Source: Palsa-739 sp036512155 (GTDB lineage: Bacteria > Actinomycetota > Thermoleophilia > Gaiellales > Gaiellaceae). Taken from it: a stretch of 64,000 nt of DNA. A program made the translations under genes and the position numbers. Location of the stretch: contig DATCBD010000038.1 in the NCBI GenBank assembly GCA_036512155.1, forward strand, positions 1 to 64,000, given 5' to 3'. Of the stretch, positions 57,316 through 64,000 are shown piece after piece; the stretch's first letter is position 1; each line of letters starts with the position of its first letter. Below the pieces are notes generated by a model. The model was not told the origin of the DNA and searched no databases. It worked only from the letters and a program-made list of their open reading frames with translations.

Positions 57316-57983
57316 ACGTGCTGGTCACCGGCGCCGCGCGCGGCATCGGCGCGGCGATCGCGGAACGCCTCGCCGCCGACGGCTGGAACGTGCACGCGGT
57401 CGACGTCGAGGACGGCGACCTCACGACGCGCGAGGGCAATCGCGCCGTCGTGGACGCGGCGCTAGCGCGGTTCGACGGGCGCCTCGACGCGGTCGTCGCG
57501 AACGCCGGCTTCCAGCACGTCGCGCCGCTCGCCGACTTCCCCGAGGACCAATGGGACGCGCTCGTGGCGCTCCTGCTGACGAGCCCGTTCCTGCTCGCGA
57601 AATACGCGTGGGATTCGCTGGCGGCCTCCGGCGATGGGCGCTTCCTCGTCGTCGCGTCCGTGCACGGCCTCGTCGCCTCGCCGTTCAAGGCGGGATACGT
57701 CGCCGCGAAGCACGGCGTCGTCGGGCTCGTGAAGGTGCTCGCGCTCGAGGGCGCCGAGGTCGGCATCTCCGCCGCCGCGCTCTGCCCCGCGTACGTGCGC
57801 ACCGAGATCGTCGAGCGCCAGCTCGAGGACCGATCCCTCGAAGACCTGCTCGCGCCGCAGGCGGTCAAGCGGTTCCTCGAGCCGTCCGAGGTCGCCGCGG
57901 CCGCCTCCTGGCTGCTCGGGCCGGACGGCCGGGCGGTGACGGGCACGCCCTTCGTGCTCGACCTCGGCTGGACAGCCCGCTAA
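57312..57983 (+). CDS. SDR-family dehydrogenase, 3-hydroxyacyl/3-hydroxybutyrate type
   Basis: 223 aa. TGAARGIGAAIA nucleotide loop, VANAGFQHVAPL (NAG motif), Ser in VVASVHGLVAS, YVAAKHGVVGLVKVLALEGA with catalytic Tyr/Lys as in 3-hydroxybutyrate dehydrogenase. Asp at the end of strand 2 (AVDVED) favours NAD. It would oxidise the MaoC product. GTG start. The stop TAA is followed at once by the palindromic repeat copy 2. Confidence 0.88.
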   Translation: MNVLVTGAARGIGAAIAERLAADGWNVHAVDVEDGDLTTREGNRAVVDAALARFDGRLDAVVANAGFQHVAPLADFPEDQWDALVALLLTSPFLLAKYAWDSLAASGDGRFLVVASVHGLVASPFKAGYVAAKHGVVGLVKVLALEGAEVGISAAALCPAYVRTEIVERQLEDRSLEDLLAPQAVKRFLEPSEVAAAASWLLGPDGRAVTGTPFVLDLGWTAR

Positions 57984-58116
57984 TAGGAGGGCCTGGCGGA
58001 ATAGTGGCTGTGTCGCAGATGGTGCGCTGGATCGGCGCGCTGCTGCGACCTGCGTCCTTGCATCGCATCCCACCAGCGCATCCCTGCGACGAGCACCATC
58101 CCGCCAGGCCCTCCTA
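57984..58116. repeat. 133-bp imperfect palindromic repeat, copy 2
   Basis: Perfect 16-bp terminal inverted repeats (57984-57999 and 58101-58116); the inner arms pair nearly throughout to give one long hairpin. Blocks 58049-58066 (18 nt) and 58033-58047 (15 nt) are identical, in reverse orientation, to 7466-7483 and 7521-7535 of copy 1. No coding content. It may also end the catabolic operon transcript. Confidence 0.75.
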
Positions 58117-58150
58117 GCACCTCGGGTCCAAGAAACCGGAAAAAGCAGGG

Positions 58151-58179
58151 TTGCGCTCCGCCTGAGCGTGATTTAGGAT
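58151..58179 (+). promoter_or_regulatory. Promoter of the aceAB operon
   Basis: -35 TTGCGC (58151-58156), 17-bp spacer, -10 TAGGAT (58174-58179). An AAGGAG ribosome site (58202-58207) lies 5 nt before the aceA ATG. TGATTTAGGA around the -10 resembles TGATTTAAGA in the liv promoter. Confidence 0.65.
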
Positions 58180-58212
58180 CCGAAACACCGTCCATCTCGC
58201 GAAGGAGCCGCC

Positions 58213-59514
58213 ATGCAGCCCGAGATTCGGATCCAGGAGCAGACGACAGACCTCGAAGCCCGGTGGGAGCAGGACGCCCGCTGGGCCGGCATCGAGCGGA
58301 CGTACACGGCGGCGGAGGTCGTCCGCCTGCGGGGCTCGGTCGTCCCGGAGCAGACGCTTGCGCGCCTCGGCGCCGAGCGGCTGTGGCAGCTCCTGCACGA
58401 GGACGAGCCGGTGCGCGCGCTCGGCGCCCTGAGCGGTGGCCAGGCGGTGCAGATGGTGAAGGCGGGGCTGAAGGCGGTCTATCTCTCGGGCTGGCAGGTG
58501 GCGGCCGACGCCAACCTCTCCGGGCACACGTACCCGGACCAGAGCCTCTATCCGGCCAACAGCGCACCTCAGCTGGTCAAGCGCCTGAACAGCGCGCTGC
58601 TCCGCGCCGACCAGATCGACTGGGCCGAGGGCAAGAACGGCACGCACTGGCTCGCGCCGATCCTCGCGGACGCCGAGGCCGGCTTCGGCGGTCCGCTCAA
58701 CGCGTACGAGCTCATGCGCTCGATGGTCGAGGCGGGCGCTGCGGGTGTCCACTACGAAGACCAGCTCGCGTCTGAGAAGAAGTGCGGCCACCTGGGCGGC
58801 AAGGTGCTCGTCCCCACCTCGCAGTTCGTGCGCACGCTCAACGCGGCGAGGCTCGCCGCCGACGTGCTCGACGTCCCGACGCTGCTCTTCGCACGGACGG
58901 ACGCGCTCGCGGCCGCGCTGCTCACAAGCGACGTCGACGAGTACGACCGCGACTTCGTCACCGGCGAGCGGACGGCGGAGGGCTTCTACCGCGTGCGCGA
59001 AGGCCTCGACCAGGCCATCTCCCGCGCGCTCGCGTACGCGCCGTACGCCGACGTGCTGTGGTGCGAGACGTCGACGCCGGACATCGGCGAGGCGCGCGAG
59101 TTCGCGGACGCGGTGCACGAGAAGTTCCCCGGGAAGCTGCTCGCGTACAACTGCTCGCCGTCCTTCAACTGGAGCAAGCACCTCGACGCGGAGCAGATCG
59201 CCGGCTTCCAGGGCATGCTCGCCGAGATGGGCTATCGCTTCCAGTTCATCACGCTCGCCGGCTTCCACTCCCTCAATGCGGGTATGTTCGAGCTCGCCCG
59301 TGGATACGCGTCCGACGACATGACGGCCTACGTGAAGCTGCAGTCGCGCGAGTTCGAGCTGGAGGAGTTCGGCTACACGGCCACGCGCCACCAGCGCGAG
59401 GTCGGCGCCGGCTACTTCGACCTCGTCGCGCAGGCCGTGTCGCCGGAGAGCTCGACGCTCGCGCTCAAGGGCTCCACGGAAGAGGCGCAGTTCGAGCAAG
59501 AAGCCGTCGCATGA
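58213..59514 (+). CDS. aceA: Isocitrate lyase
   Basis: 433 aa. The catalytic signature KKCGHLGGKVLVPT, SGWQVAADANLSGHTYPDQSLYP and YNCSPSFNW are the conserved ICL blocks. It cleaves isocitrate to succinate and glyoxylate. ATG with good SD. Overlaps aceB by 4 bp (ATGA), so the shunt is one operon. Confidence 0.96.
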   Translation: MQPEIRIQEQTTDLEARWEQDARWAGIERTYTAAEVVRLRGSVVPEQTLARLGAERLWQLLHEDEPVRALGALSGGQAVQMVKAGLKAVYLSGWQVAADANLSGHTYPDQSLYPANSAPQLVKRLNSALLRADQIDWAEGKNGTHWLAPILADAEAGFGGPLNAYELMRSMVEAGAAGVHYEDQLASEKKCGHLGGKVLVPTSQFVRTLNAARLAADVLDVPTLLFARTDALAAALLTSDVDEYDRDFVTGERTAEGFYRVREGLDQAISRALAYAPYADVLWCETSTPDIGEAREFADAVHEKFPGKLLAYNCSPSFNWSKHLDAEQIAGFQGMLAEMGYRFQFITLAGFHSLNAGMFELARGYASDDMTAYVKLQSREFELEEFGYTATRHQREVGAGYFDLVAQAVSPESSTLALKGSTEEAQFEQEAVA

Positions 59515-60986
59515 GCGTTGCCGCCTCCGAGGAGATCCTTTCCCCGCAGGCGGTGGCGTTCGTCGAACGGCTCCATCGTGAGCTGAACCCGCGGCGGCTC
59601 GAGCTGCTCGATCGGCGGCTCGAGCGGCAGCTCGAGCTCGACCGCGGCGCGCTCCCGGACTTTCGCACCGACACGCGCGCGATTCGCGAGGGTGACTGGC
59701 GCGTCGCAGCGGCGCCCGGCGACCTCCTCGACCGGCGCTGCGAGATCACCGGGCCTGTGGAGCGCAAGATGATGATCAACGCGCTCAACTCCGGCGCGCG
59801 CGTGTTCATGGCCGACTTCGAGGACGCGAACTCCCCCACGTGGGAGAACGTCGTCCAGGGCCAGGCCAACGTTCGCGACGCGGTGCGGCGCGAGATCGCG
59901 CTCGACACGGACGAGAAGAGCTACCGGCTGAACGACGAGATCGCGACGCTCATGATCCGGCCGCGCGGTTGGCACCTGGTCGAACGGCACTTCGAGGTGG
60001 ACGGCGAGCCGGTGTCCGCGTCGCTCTTCGACTTCGGACTCGTCATGTTCCACAACGCGGCCGTCAAGGTGCCGTACCTCTACCTTCCGAAGCTCGAGTC
60101 GCGGGAGGAGGCGGAGCTGTGGGCGGCCGCGTTCGCGCTCGCGGAGGACGAGCTCGGCGTTCCGCACGGCTCCATCCGCTGCACGGTCCTGATCGAGACG
60201 ATCCTCGCCGCCTTCGAGATGGACGAGATCCTGCACGCGCTGCGCGACTACGGCTGCTCGCTCAACGCCGGGCGCTGGGACTACATCTTCAGCGTGATCA
60301 AGAAGTTCCGTTCGCGCGACTGGGTGCTGCCGGACCGCATCCAGGTGACGATGACCGTGCCGTTCATGCGCGCATACACGGAACTCCTCGTCGCTACCTG
60401 CCACAAGCGCGGCGCGCACGCGATCGGGGGCATGGCGGCGTTCATCCCGTCGCGGAAGGACCCGGAGGTGAACCGCGTCGCGCTCGGCAAGGTGCGCGAG
60501 GACAAGGAGCGCGAGGCCGGGCAAGGGTTCGACGGCACGTGGGTGGCGCACCCCGACCTCGTGCCGGTGGCGACGGACGCGTTCGACGCTGTGCTCGGCG
60601 ACCGGCCGAACCAGGTCGACCGGCTGCGCGACGACGTCGTCGCCGACGCGGCCGCGCTGCTCTCCATCCCGGACACACCGGGCGACGTCACGGACGCGGG
60701 GCTGCGCACGAATGTCTCGGTCGGCGTGCGCTACCTGGACGCCTGGCTGCACGGCGTCGGGGCGGCGGCGATCGACAATCTCATGGAGGACGCAGCGACG
60801 GCGGAGATCTCGCGTTCGCAGGTGTGGCAGTGGGTGCGCGCCGGCCGCTTCGACGAGGCGCGCGTGCGCCGAGAGGTGGCCGAGGTCGAGGCGGGCGAGG
60901 AGGCGAAGGGGCTTTTCCTGGAGGTGGCGCTGCAGCCGGAGCTCGTCGAATTTCTGACGGTCCCGGCGTACACTCATCTGGAGTGA
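59511..60986 (+). CDS. aceB: Malate synthase A
   Basis: 491 aa, isoform A length. MADFEDANSPTWENVVQGQ is the acetyl-CoA/Mg loop, YLPKLESREEAELW and TVLIETILAAFEMDEI carry the catalytic acidic residues, RWDYIFSVIKKF the following block. It joins glyoxylate and acetyl-CoA. ATG within the aceA stop; GTGA with the GntR gene. Confidence 0.96.
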   Translation: MSVAASEEILSPQAVAFVERLHRELNPRRLELLDRRLERQLELDRGALPDFRTDTRAIREGDWRVAAAPGDLLDRRCEITGPVERKMMINALNSGARVFMADFEDANSPTWENVVQGQANVRDAVRREIALDTDEKSYRLNDEIATLMIRPRGWHLVERHFEVDGEPVSASLFDFGLVMFHNAAVKVPYLYLPKLESREEAELWAAAFALAEDELGVPHGSIRCTVLIETILAAFEMDEILHALRDYGCSLNAGRWDYIFSVIKKFRSRDWVLPDRIQVTMTVPFMRAYTELLVATCHKRGAHAIGGMAAFIPSRKDPEVNRVALGKVREDKEREAGQGFDGTWVAHPDLVPVATDAFDAVLGDRPNQVDRLRDDVVADAAALLSIPDTPGDVTDAGLRTNVSVGVRYLDAWLHGVGAAAIDNLMEDAATAEISRSQVWQWVRAGRFDEARVRREVAEVEAGEEAKGLFLEVALQPELVEFLTVPAYTHLE

Positions 60987-61717
60987 CGCTCGACAGCACC
61001 AAGGCAGACGACATCGCGCTCGTGATCGAGGAGGCGATCGTCTCGGGAGAGCTCGCGCCCGGGACCGTCCTCCGGCAGGAGCAGCTCTCGGAGCAGTTCA
61101 ACGTCTCGCGCACGCCCGTTCGCGAGGCGCTGCGGCGCCTGGCCGCGCTCGGGCTCGTGTCGTTCGTGCCCAACCGCGGCGTGCGCGTCCGCACGATCTC
61201 GCGGGACGAGCTGCACGAGGCCTTCATGGTGCGCGCCGAGCTCGAAGGGCTCGCCACCGAGGTGGCGGCGACGAAGTTCGCTCCCGAGGACCTCGACGAG
61301 CTCGATGCCGCGGAGCGGCTCTTCGCCGCCATCTCCCAGGAGCTGCGCGCCCACGAGCCGGGAGACGACCGCCGCTCGATCATGGGCGACTGGGTACGGG
61401 CGAACCACGCCTTCCACGACGTCATCTACGGGGTCGCAGCCCTCCCGCTCGTCGAGCAGCTCGCCAAGAGCGCGCGGCGCACGTTCTCCGGGCCTGCCGT
61501 CTGGGCGCCGGGCGACCACTCCATCGACGGCCTCTATGCGAAGAACGCCGAGCAGCACCGCGCGATCAAGCAGGCGATCGCGGCAGGCAGCGCCGCCGGC
61601 GCGCGGGCGCTCGCGCGCGAGCACGTCCTGTCGTCGTTCCACCTGCTGGAGACGATCCTTGAGCAGGTCGGCGCGCAGCCGCGGGACTGGCGCGCCGGGC
61701 GCCCAGCGCGGCGCTGA
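60983..61717 (+). CDS. GntR/FadR-family transcriptional regulator
   Basis: 244 aa. Winged HTH about 10-75: GTVLRQEQLSEQFNVSRTPVREALRRLAALGLV. The FCD ligand domain follows, with metal-site His residues in NHAFHDVIYG, NAEQHRAIKQAI and AREHVLSSFH. GTG start coupled to aceB, so it probably controls the glyoxylate shunt and responds to an organic acid. Confidence 0.9.
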   Translation: MTLDSTKADDIALVIEEAIVSGELAPGTVLRQEQLSEQFNVSRTPVREALRRLAALGLVSFVPNRGVRVRTISRDELHEAFMVRAELEGLATEVAATKFAPEDLDELDAAERLFAAISQELRAHEPGDDRRSIMGDWVRANHAFHDVIYGVAALPLVEQLAKSARRTFSGPAVWAPGDHSIDGLYAKNAEQHRAIKQAIAAGSAAGARALAREHVLSSFHLLETILEQVGAQPRDWRAGRPARR

Positions 61718-61779
61718 GCTAGAATCGGCGCATAGTCGCTGCCTGATCCCACCTGTCGCATGACTACGATCGGCTCCGC

Positions 61780-64000
61780 ATGATGGAGCCGCTCTACAGG
61801 CACGAGGGCGTCGAGGAGCGCTGGCAGCGCACCTGGGAGGACGAAGGGCTGTATCGCGCGGACGCGACCCGCCCGGGCGATGCGTACGTGATCGCCGTGC
61901 CGCCGCCGAACGTCACGGGCGCGCTCCATATGGGGCATGCGCTCAACGGCTCGATCCAGGACGCGCTGATCCGCTGGCACCGCATGCGCGGCTTCAACAC
62001 GCTTTGGCAGCCGGGGTTCGACCACGCCGGCATCGCCACACAGGCGGTCGTGGAACGGGAGCTCCGCAAGGAGGGCACCTCGCGGCTCGAGATCGGCCGC
62101 GAAGCCTTCGTCGAGCGCGTGTGGGAGTGGCTGCACGAGTACGGCGGCGTGATCATGGGGCAGTTCCGTCGTCTCGGCTGCTCGCTCGACTACGAGCGCG
62201 AGCGCTTCACGATGGACGACGCCTACATCCGCGCCGTGATGCGCTTCTTCGTGCATCTGTACGAGCGCGGCTGGCTGTTCCGCGACAACCGCGTCGTCAA
62301 CTGGTGCAGCGACTGCCGCACCTCGATCTCGGACCTCGAGGTCGAGCACATCGAGGTCGACGACGCGCTCACGTACGCCCGCTACCCGCTTGTCGACGGC
62401 AGCGGCGCCATCACGGTCGCCACCGTGCGCCCTGCGACCATCCTCGCCGATGTGGCCGTCGCGGTGAACCCCGCCGACGAGCGATACCGGGATCTCGTCG
62501 GCAAGCAGGTGATCGTGCCGGTCGTCGGCCGGCACGTACCGGTGATCGCCGACGAGCGCGTCGAGCGCGACTTCGGCACCGGCGCGCTGAAGGTCACGCC
62601 CGGACACGATCCGATCGATTTCGAGATCGGCCGCGACCACGACCTGCCCGCGCCGGCGGTAATCGGGCTCGACGGCCGCATGACCGGCGACATCCCCGAT
62701 CTTCTCATCGGGCTGACCGAAGAGGAGGCGGCCGACTACGTCGTCGACTGGCTGCGCCAGGAAGGGCTGCTCGAGAAGCGCGAGAGCTACCGCCACTCCG
62801 TCGGCCACTGCGAGCGCAGCGGTACGCGCATCCAGCCGCTTGCCTCGCTGCAGTGGTGGGTCGACATGGGGCCGATGGCGGCCGCCGCCGTCGACGCGAT
62901 CGAGTCGGGCCGTGTCACGTTCCATCCGCCGGTGCAGAACCGCGTCGCGCTCGACTGGCTGAAGAACATCCGTCCGTGGAATGTGTCGCGCCAGCTGTGG
63001 TGGGGGCACCAGCTGCCCATCTGGTACTGCCCCGACGGGCACGTCACCTGCGCCGAGACGGAGCCGGACGCATGCGCCGAGTGCGGTTCGGGAGAGCTCG
63101 TCCGCGACCCCGACGTGCTCGACACCTGGTTCTCGTCGGCGCTCTGGCCGTTCGCGACGCTCGGCTGGCCGGACGACACGCCGGACCTGCGCCGTTACTA
63201 CCCGGGCGACGTCAACTCGACCGCGCGCGAGATCATCTTCCTCTGGGAGGCGCGGATGGTGATGGCAGGCCTCGAGCTGATCGGGGACATGCCGTTCAGC
63301 GACGTGATCATCCACTCGACGATCCTCGCGCCGGACGGCCGGCGCATGTCGAAGAGCCTCGGCACCGGGATCGACCCGCTCGAGCTCATCGCGCAGTACG
63401 GCGCCGATGCGACGCGCTACGGCCTGCTGAAGATGTCGTCGACCCAGGACGTGCGCTTCTCCACCCAGCCGATCGAGGAGGGCAGGAAGCTCGCGAACAA
63501 GCTCTGGAACGCGAGCCGTCTCCTGCTCATGTCGGGCGACGGCCGCGCCGAGCTCGACCCGTCGTCGATCGAGGAGCGTTGGATCCTTGCCCGCATCGAC
63601 GCGACGCGGGCAGAGGTCGAGACCGACCTCGAGCGCTTCGACTTTGCGCATGCGGTCGACCGGCTCTACCACCTCACATTCGACGACTTCTGCGACTGGT
63701 ATCTCGAAGCGATCAAGCCCCGCCTCGGCGAGGCGGATGCGAAGGCAACTGCGCTGGCGGCGCTCGAGCGTCTGCTGACGCTCCTCCACCTGGTGATGCC
63801 CCACGTGACGGAGGAGATCTGGGCGCAGTTCCACGACACGCGCCTGATCGTGTCGCCGTGGCTCGAAGCCGAGACGTACGGCGGTGACTTTCGGCCTATG
63901 GAGAACGCGCAAACCGCCGCACGGATCTATCGGCGCAGCCGCGTTCGCCCCAAGCTGATGGGTGACGCAGCGCGCATCTTCGAGGCGGTCGTTCGCCCGA
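61780..64000 (+). CDS. valS: Valine--tRNA ligase (3' end outside window)
   Basis: 740 codons present, open at the right edge. H50-M-G-H53 in PPPNVTGALHMGHALN, NWCSDCRTSISDLEVE, editing-domain TVRPATILADVAVAVNP, LDTWFSSALWPF and KMSKS-type RRMSKSLGTG (M523-S526). The frame has no stop to the last base. Start at ATG 61780, with a second ATG in the next codon; the 62-bp spacer after the GntR gene is too short for a T-box. Confidence 0.95.
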   Translation, partial: MMEPLYRHEGVEERWQRTWEDEGLYRADATRPGDAYVIAVPPPNVTGALHMGHALNGSIQDALIRWHRMRGFNTLWQPGFDHAGIATQAVVERELRKEGTSRLEIGREAFVERVWEWLHEYGGVIMGQFRRLGCSLDYERERFTMDDAYIRAVMRFFVHLYERGWLFRDNRVVNWCSDCRTSISDLEVEHIEVDDALTYARYPLVDGSGAITVATVRPATILADVAVAVNPADERYRDLVGKQVIVPVVGRHVPVIADERVERDFGTGALKVTPGHDPIDFEIGRDHDLPAPAVIGLDGRMTGDIPDLLIGLTEEEAADYVVDWLRQEGLLEKRESYRHSVGHCERSGTRIQPLASLQWWVDMGPMAAAAVDAIESGRVTFHPPVQNRVALDWLKNIRPWNVSRQLWWGHQLPIWYCPDGHVTCAETEPDACAECGSGELVRDPDVLDTWFSSALWPFATLGWPDDTPDLRRYYPGDVNSTAREIIFLWEARMVMAGLELIGDMPFSDVIIHSTILAPDGRRMSKSLGTGIDPLELIAQYGADATRYGLLKMSSTQDVRFSTQPIEEGRKLANKLWNASRLLLMSGDGRAELDPSSIEERWILARIDATRAEVETDLERFDFAHAVDRLYHLTFDDFCDWYLEAIKPRLGEADAKATALAALERLLTLLHLVMPHVTEEIWAQFHDTRLIVSPWLEAETYGGDFRPMENAQTAARIYRRSRVRPKLMGDAARIFEAVVRP

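Overview
This window looks like a chromosomal segment of a high-GC, gene-dense actinobacterium, probably a deep-branching soil lineage of the Thermoleophilia/Gaiellales kind. That placement is inferred from base composition, GTG-rich starts, gene content and many leaderless-type starts, not from a marker tree. There are about 70 protein genes, six tRNA genes, no rRNA, no CRISPR array and no transposase or phage gene. Both ends cut genes: the 3' end of glmS on the left and the 5' part of valS on the right.

Layout: 1-4.8 kb holds the glmS end, arfB, a HAD phosphatase, then an overlapping acpS-nnr-alr-methyltransferase operon. 4.7-6.7 kb has a MarR/SDR pair divergent from fabI, followed by a hairpin-rich spacer. 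6.9-9.2 kb (minus) is a redox cluster: a peroxiredoxin whose peroxidatic Cys codon is UGA with a SECIS-like hairpin behind it (a predicted selenoprotein), a YbdK-type glutamate-cysteine ligase and a Rid protein. 9.2-15 kb has a serine hydrolase, CNB protein, thioredoxin, ileS and ispH. 15.3-18.4 kb is a GAF/PAS histidine kinase with a stand-alone receiver. 18.5-28.9 kb mixes transporters, an FMO, an ECF sigma factor facing a cytosolic subtilase-GAF pair, a small acidic repeat protein, an MFS-CNB fusion, CtaG, a cyclophilin and a secreted CAP protein. 28.9-32.6 kb has three tRNAs, two convergent ABC permease subunits and an M32 carboxypeptidase. 32.5-38.3 kb is a signalling island: a half-receiver regulator, a hybrid kinase, two LuxR-type regulators and an HD-GYP phosphodiesterase. 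38.4-45 kb has a nitroreductase, an S9 peptidase, an ABC exporter, an ArsP-type permease and a histidine phosphatase. 45-48.3 kb is tig-clpP-clpX. 48.4-58 kb is one long catabolic operon: Liv-type uptake, hydrolase, acyl-CoA ligase, TetR, KASIII-like enzyme, MaoC and SDR. 58.2-61.7 kb is the glyoxylate shunt (aceA-aceB) with a GntR regulator, then valS.

How it fits together: the 48-58 kb operon looks like uptake, CoA activation and beta-oxidation-like processing of a carboxylic acid, and the adjacent glyoxylate shunt would let the cell grow on the acetyl-CoA. The two promoters look alike.

Most notable: (1) the predicted selenocysteine peroxiredoxin; (2) two copies of a long imperfect-palindrome repeat, one of which supplies the ribosome binding site of that peroxiredoxin gene; (3) a recurrent TANNNT box 6-8 nt before start codons, indicating widespread leaderless mRNAs, including one case where two divergent ATG codons overlap; (4) a regulator with half a receiver domain whose C-terminus is encoded antisense to a tRNA-Arg gene.
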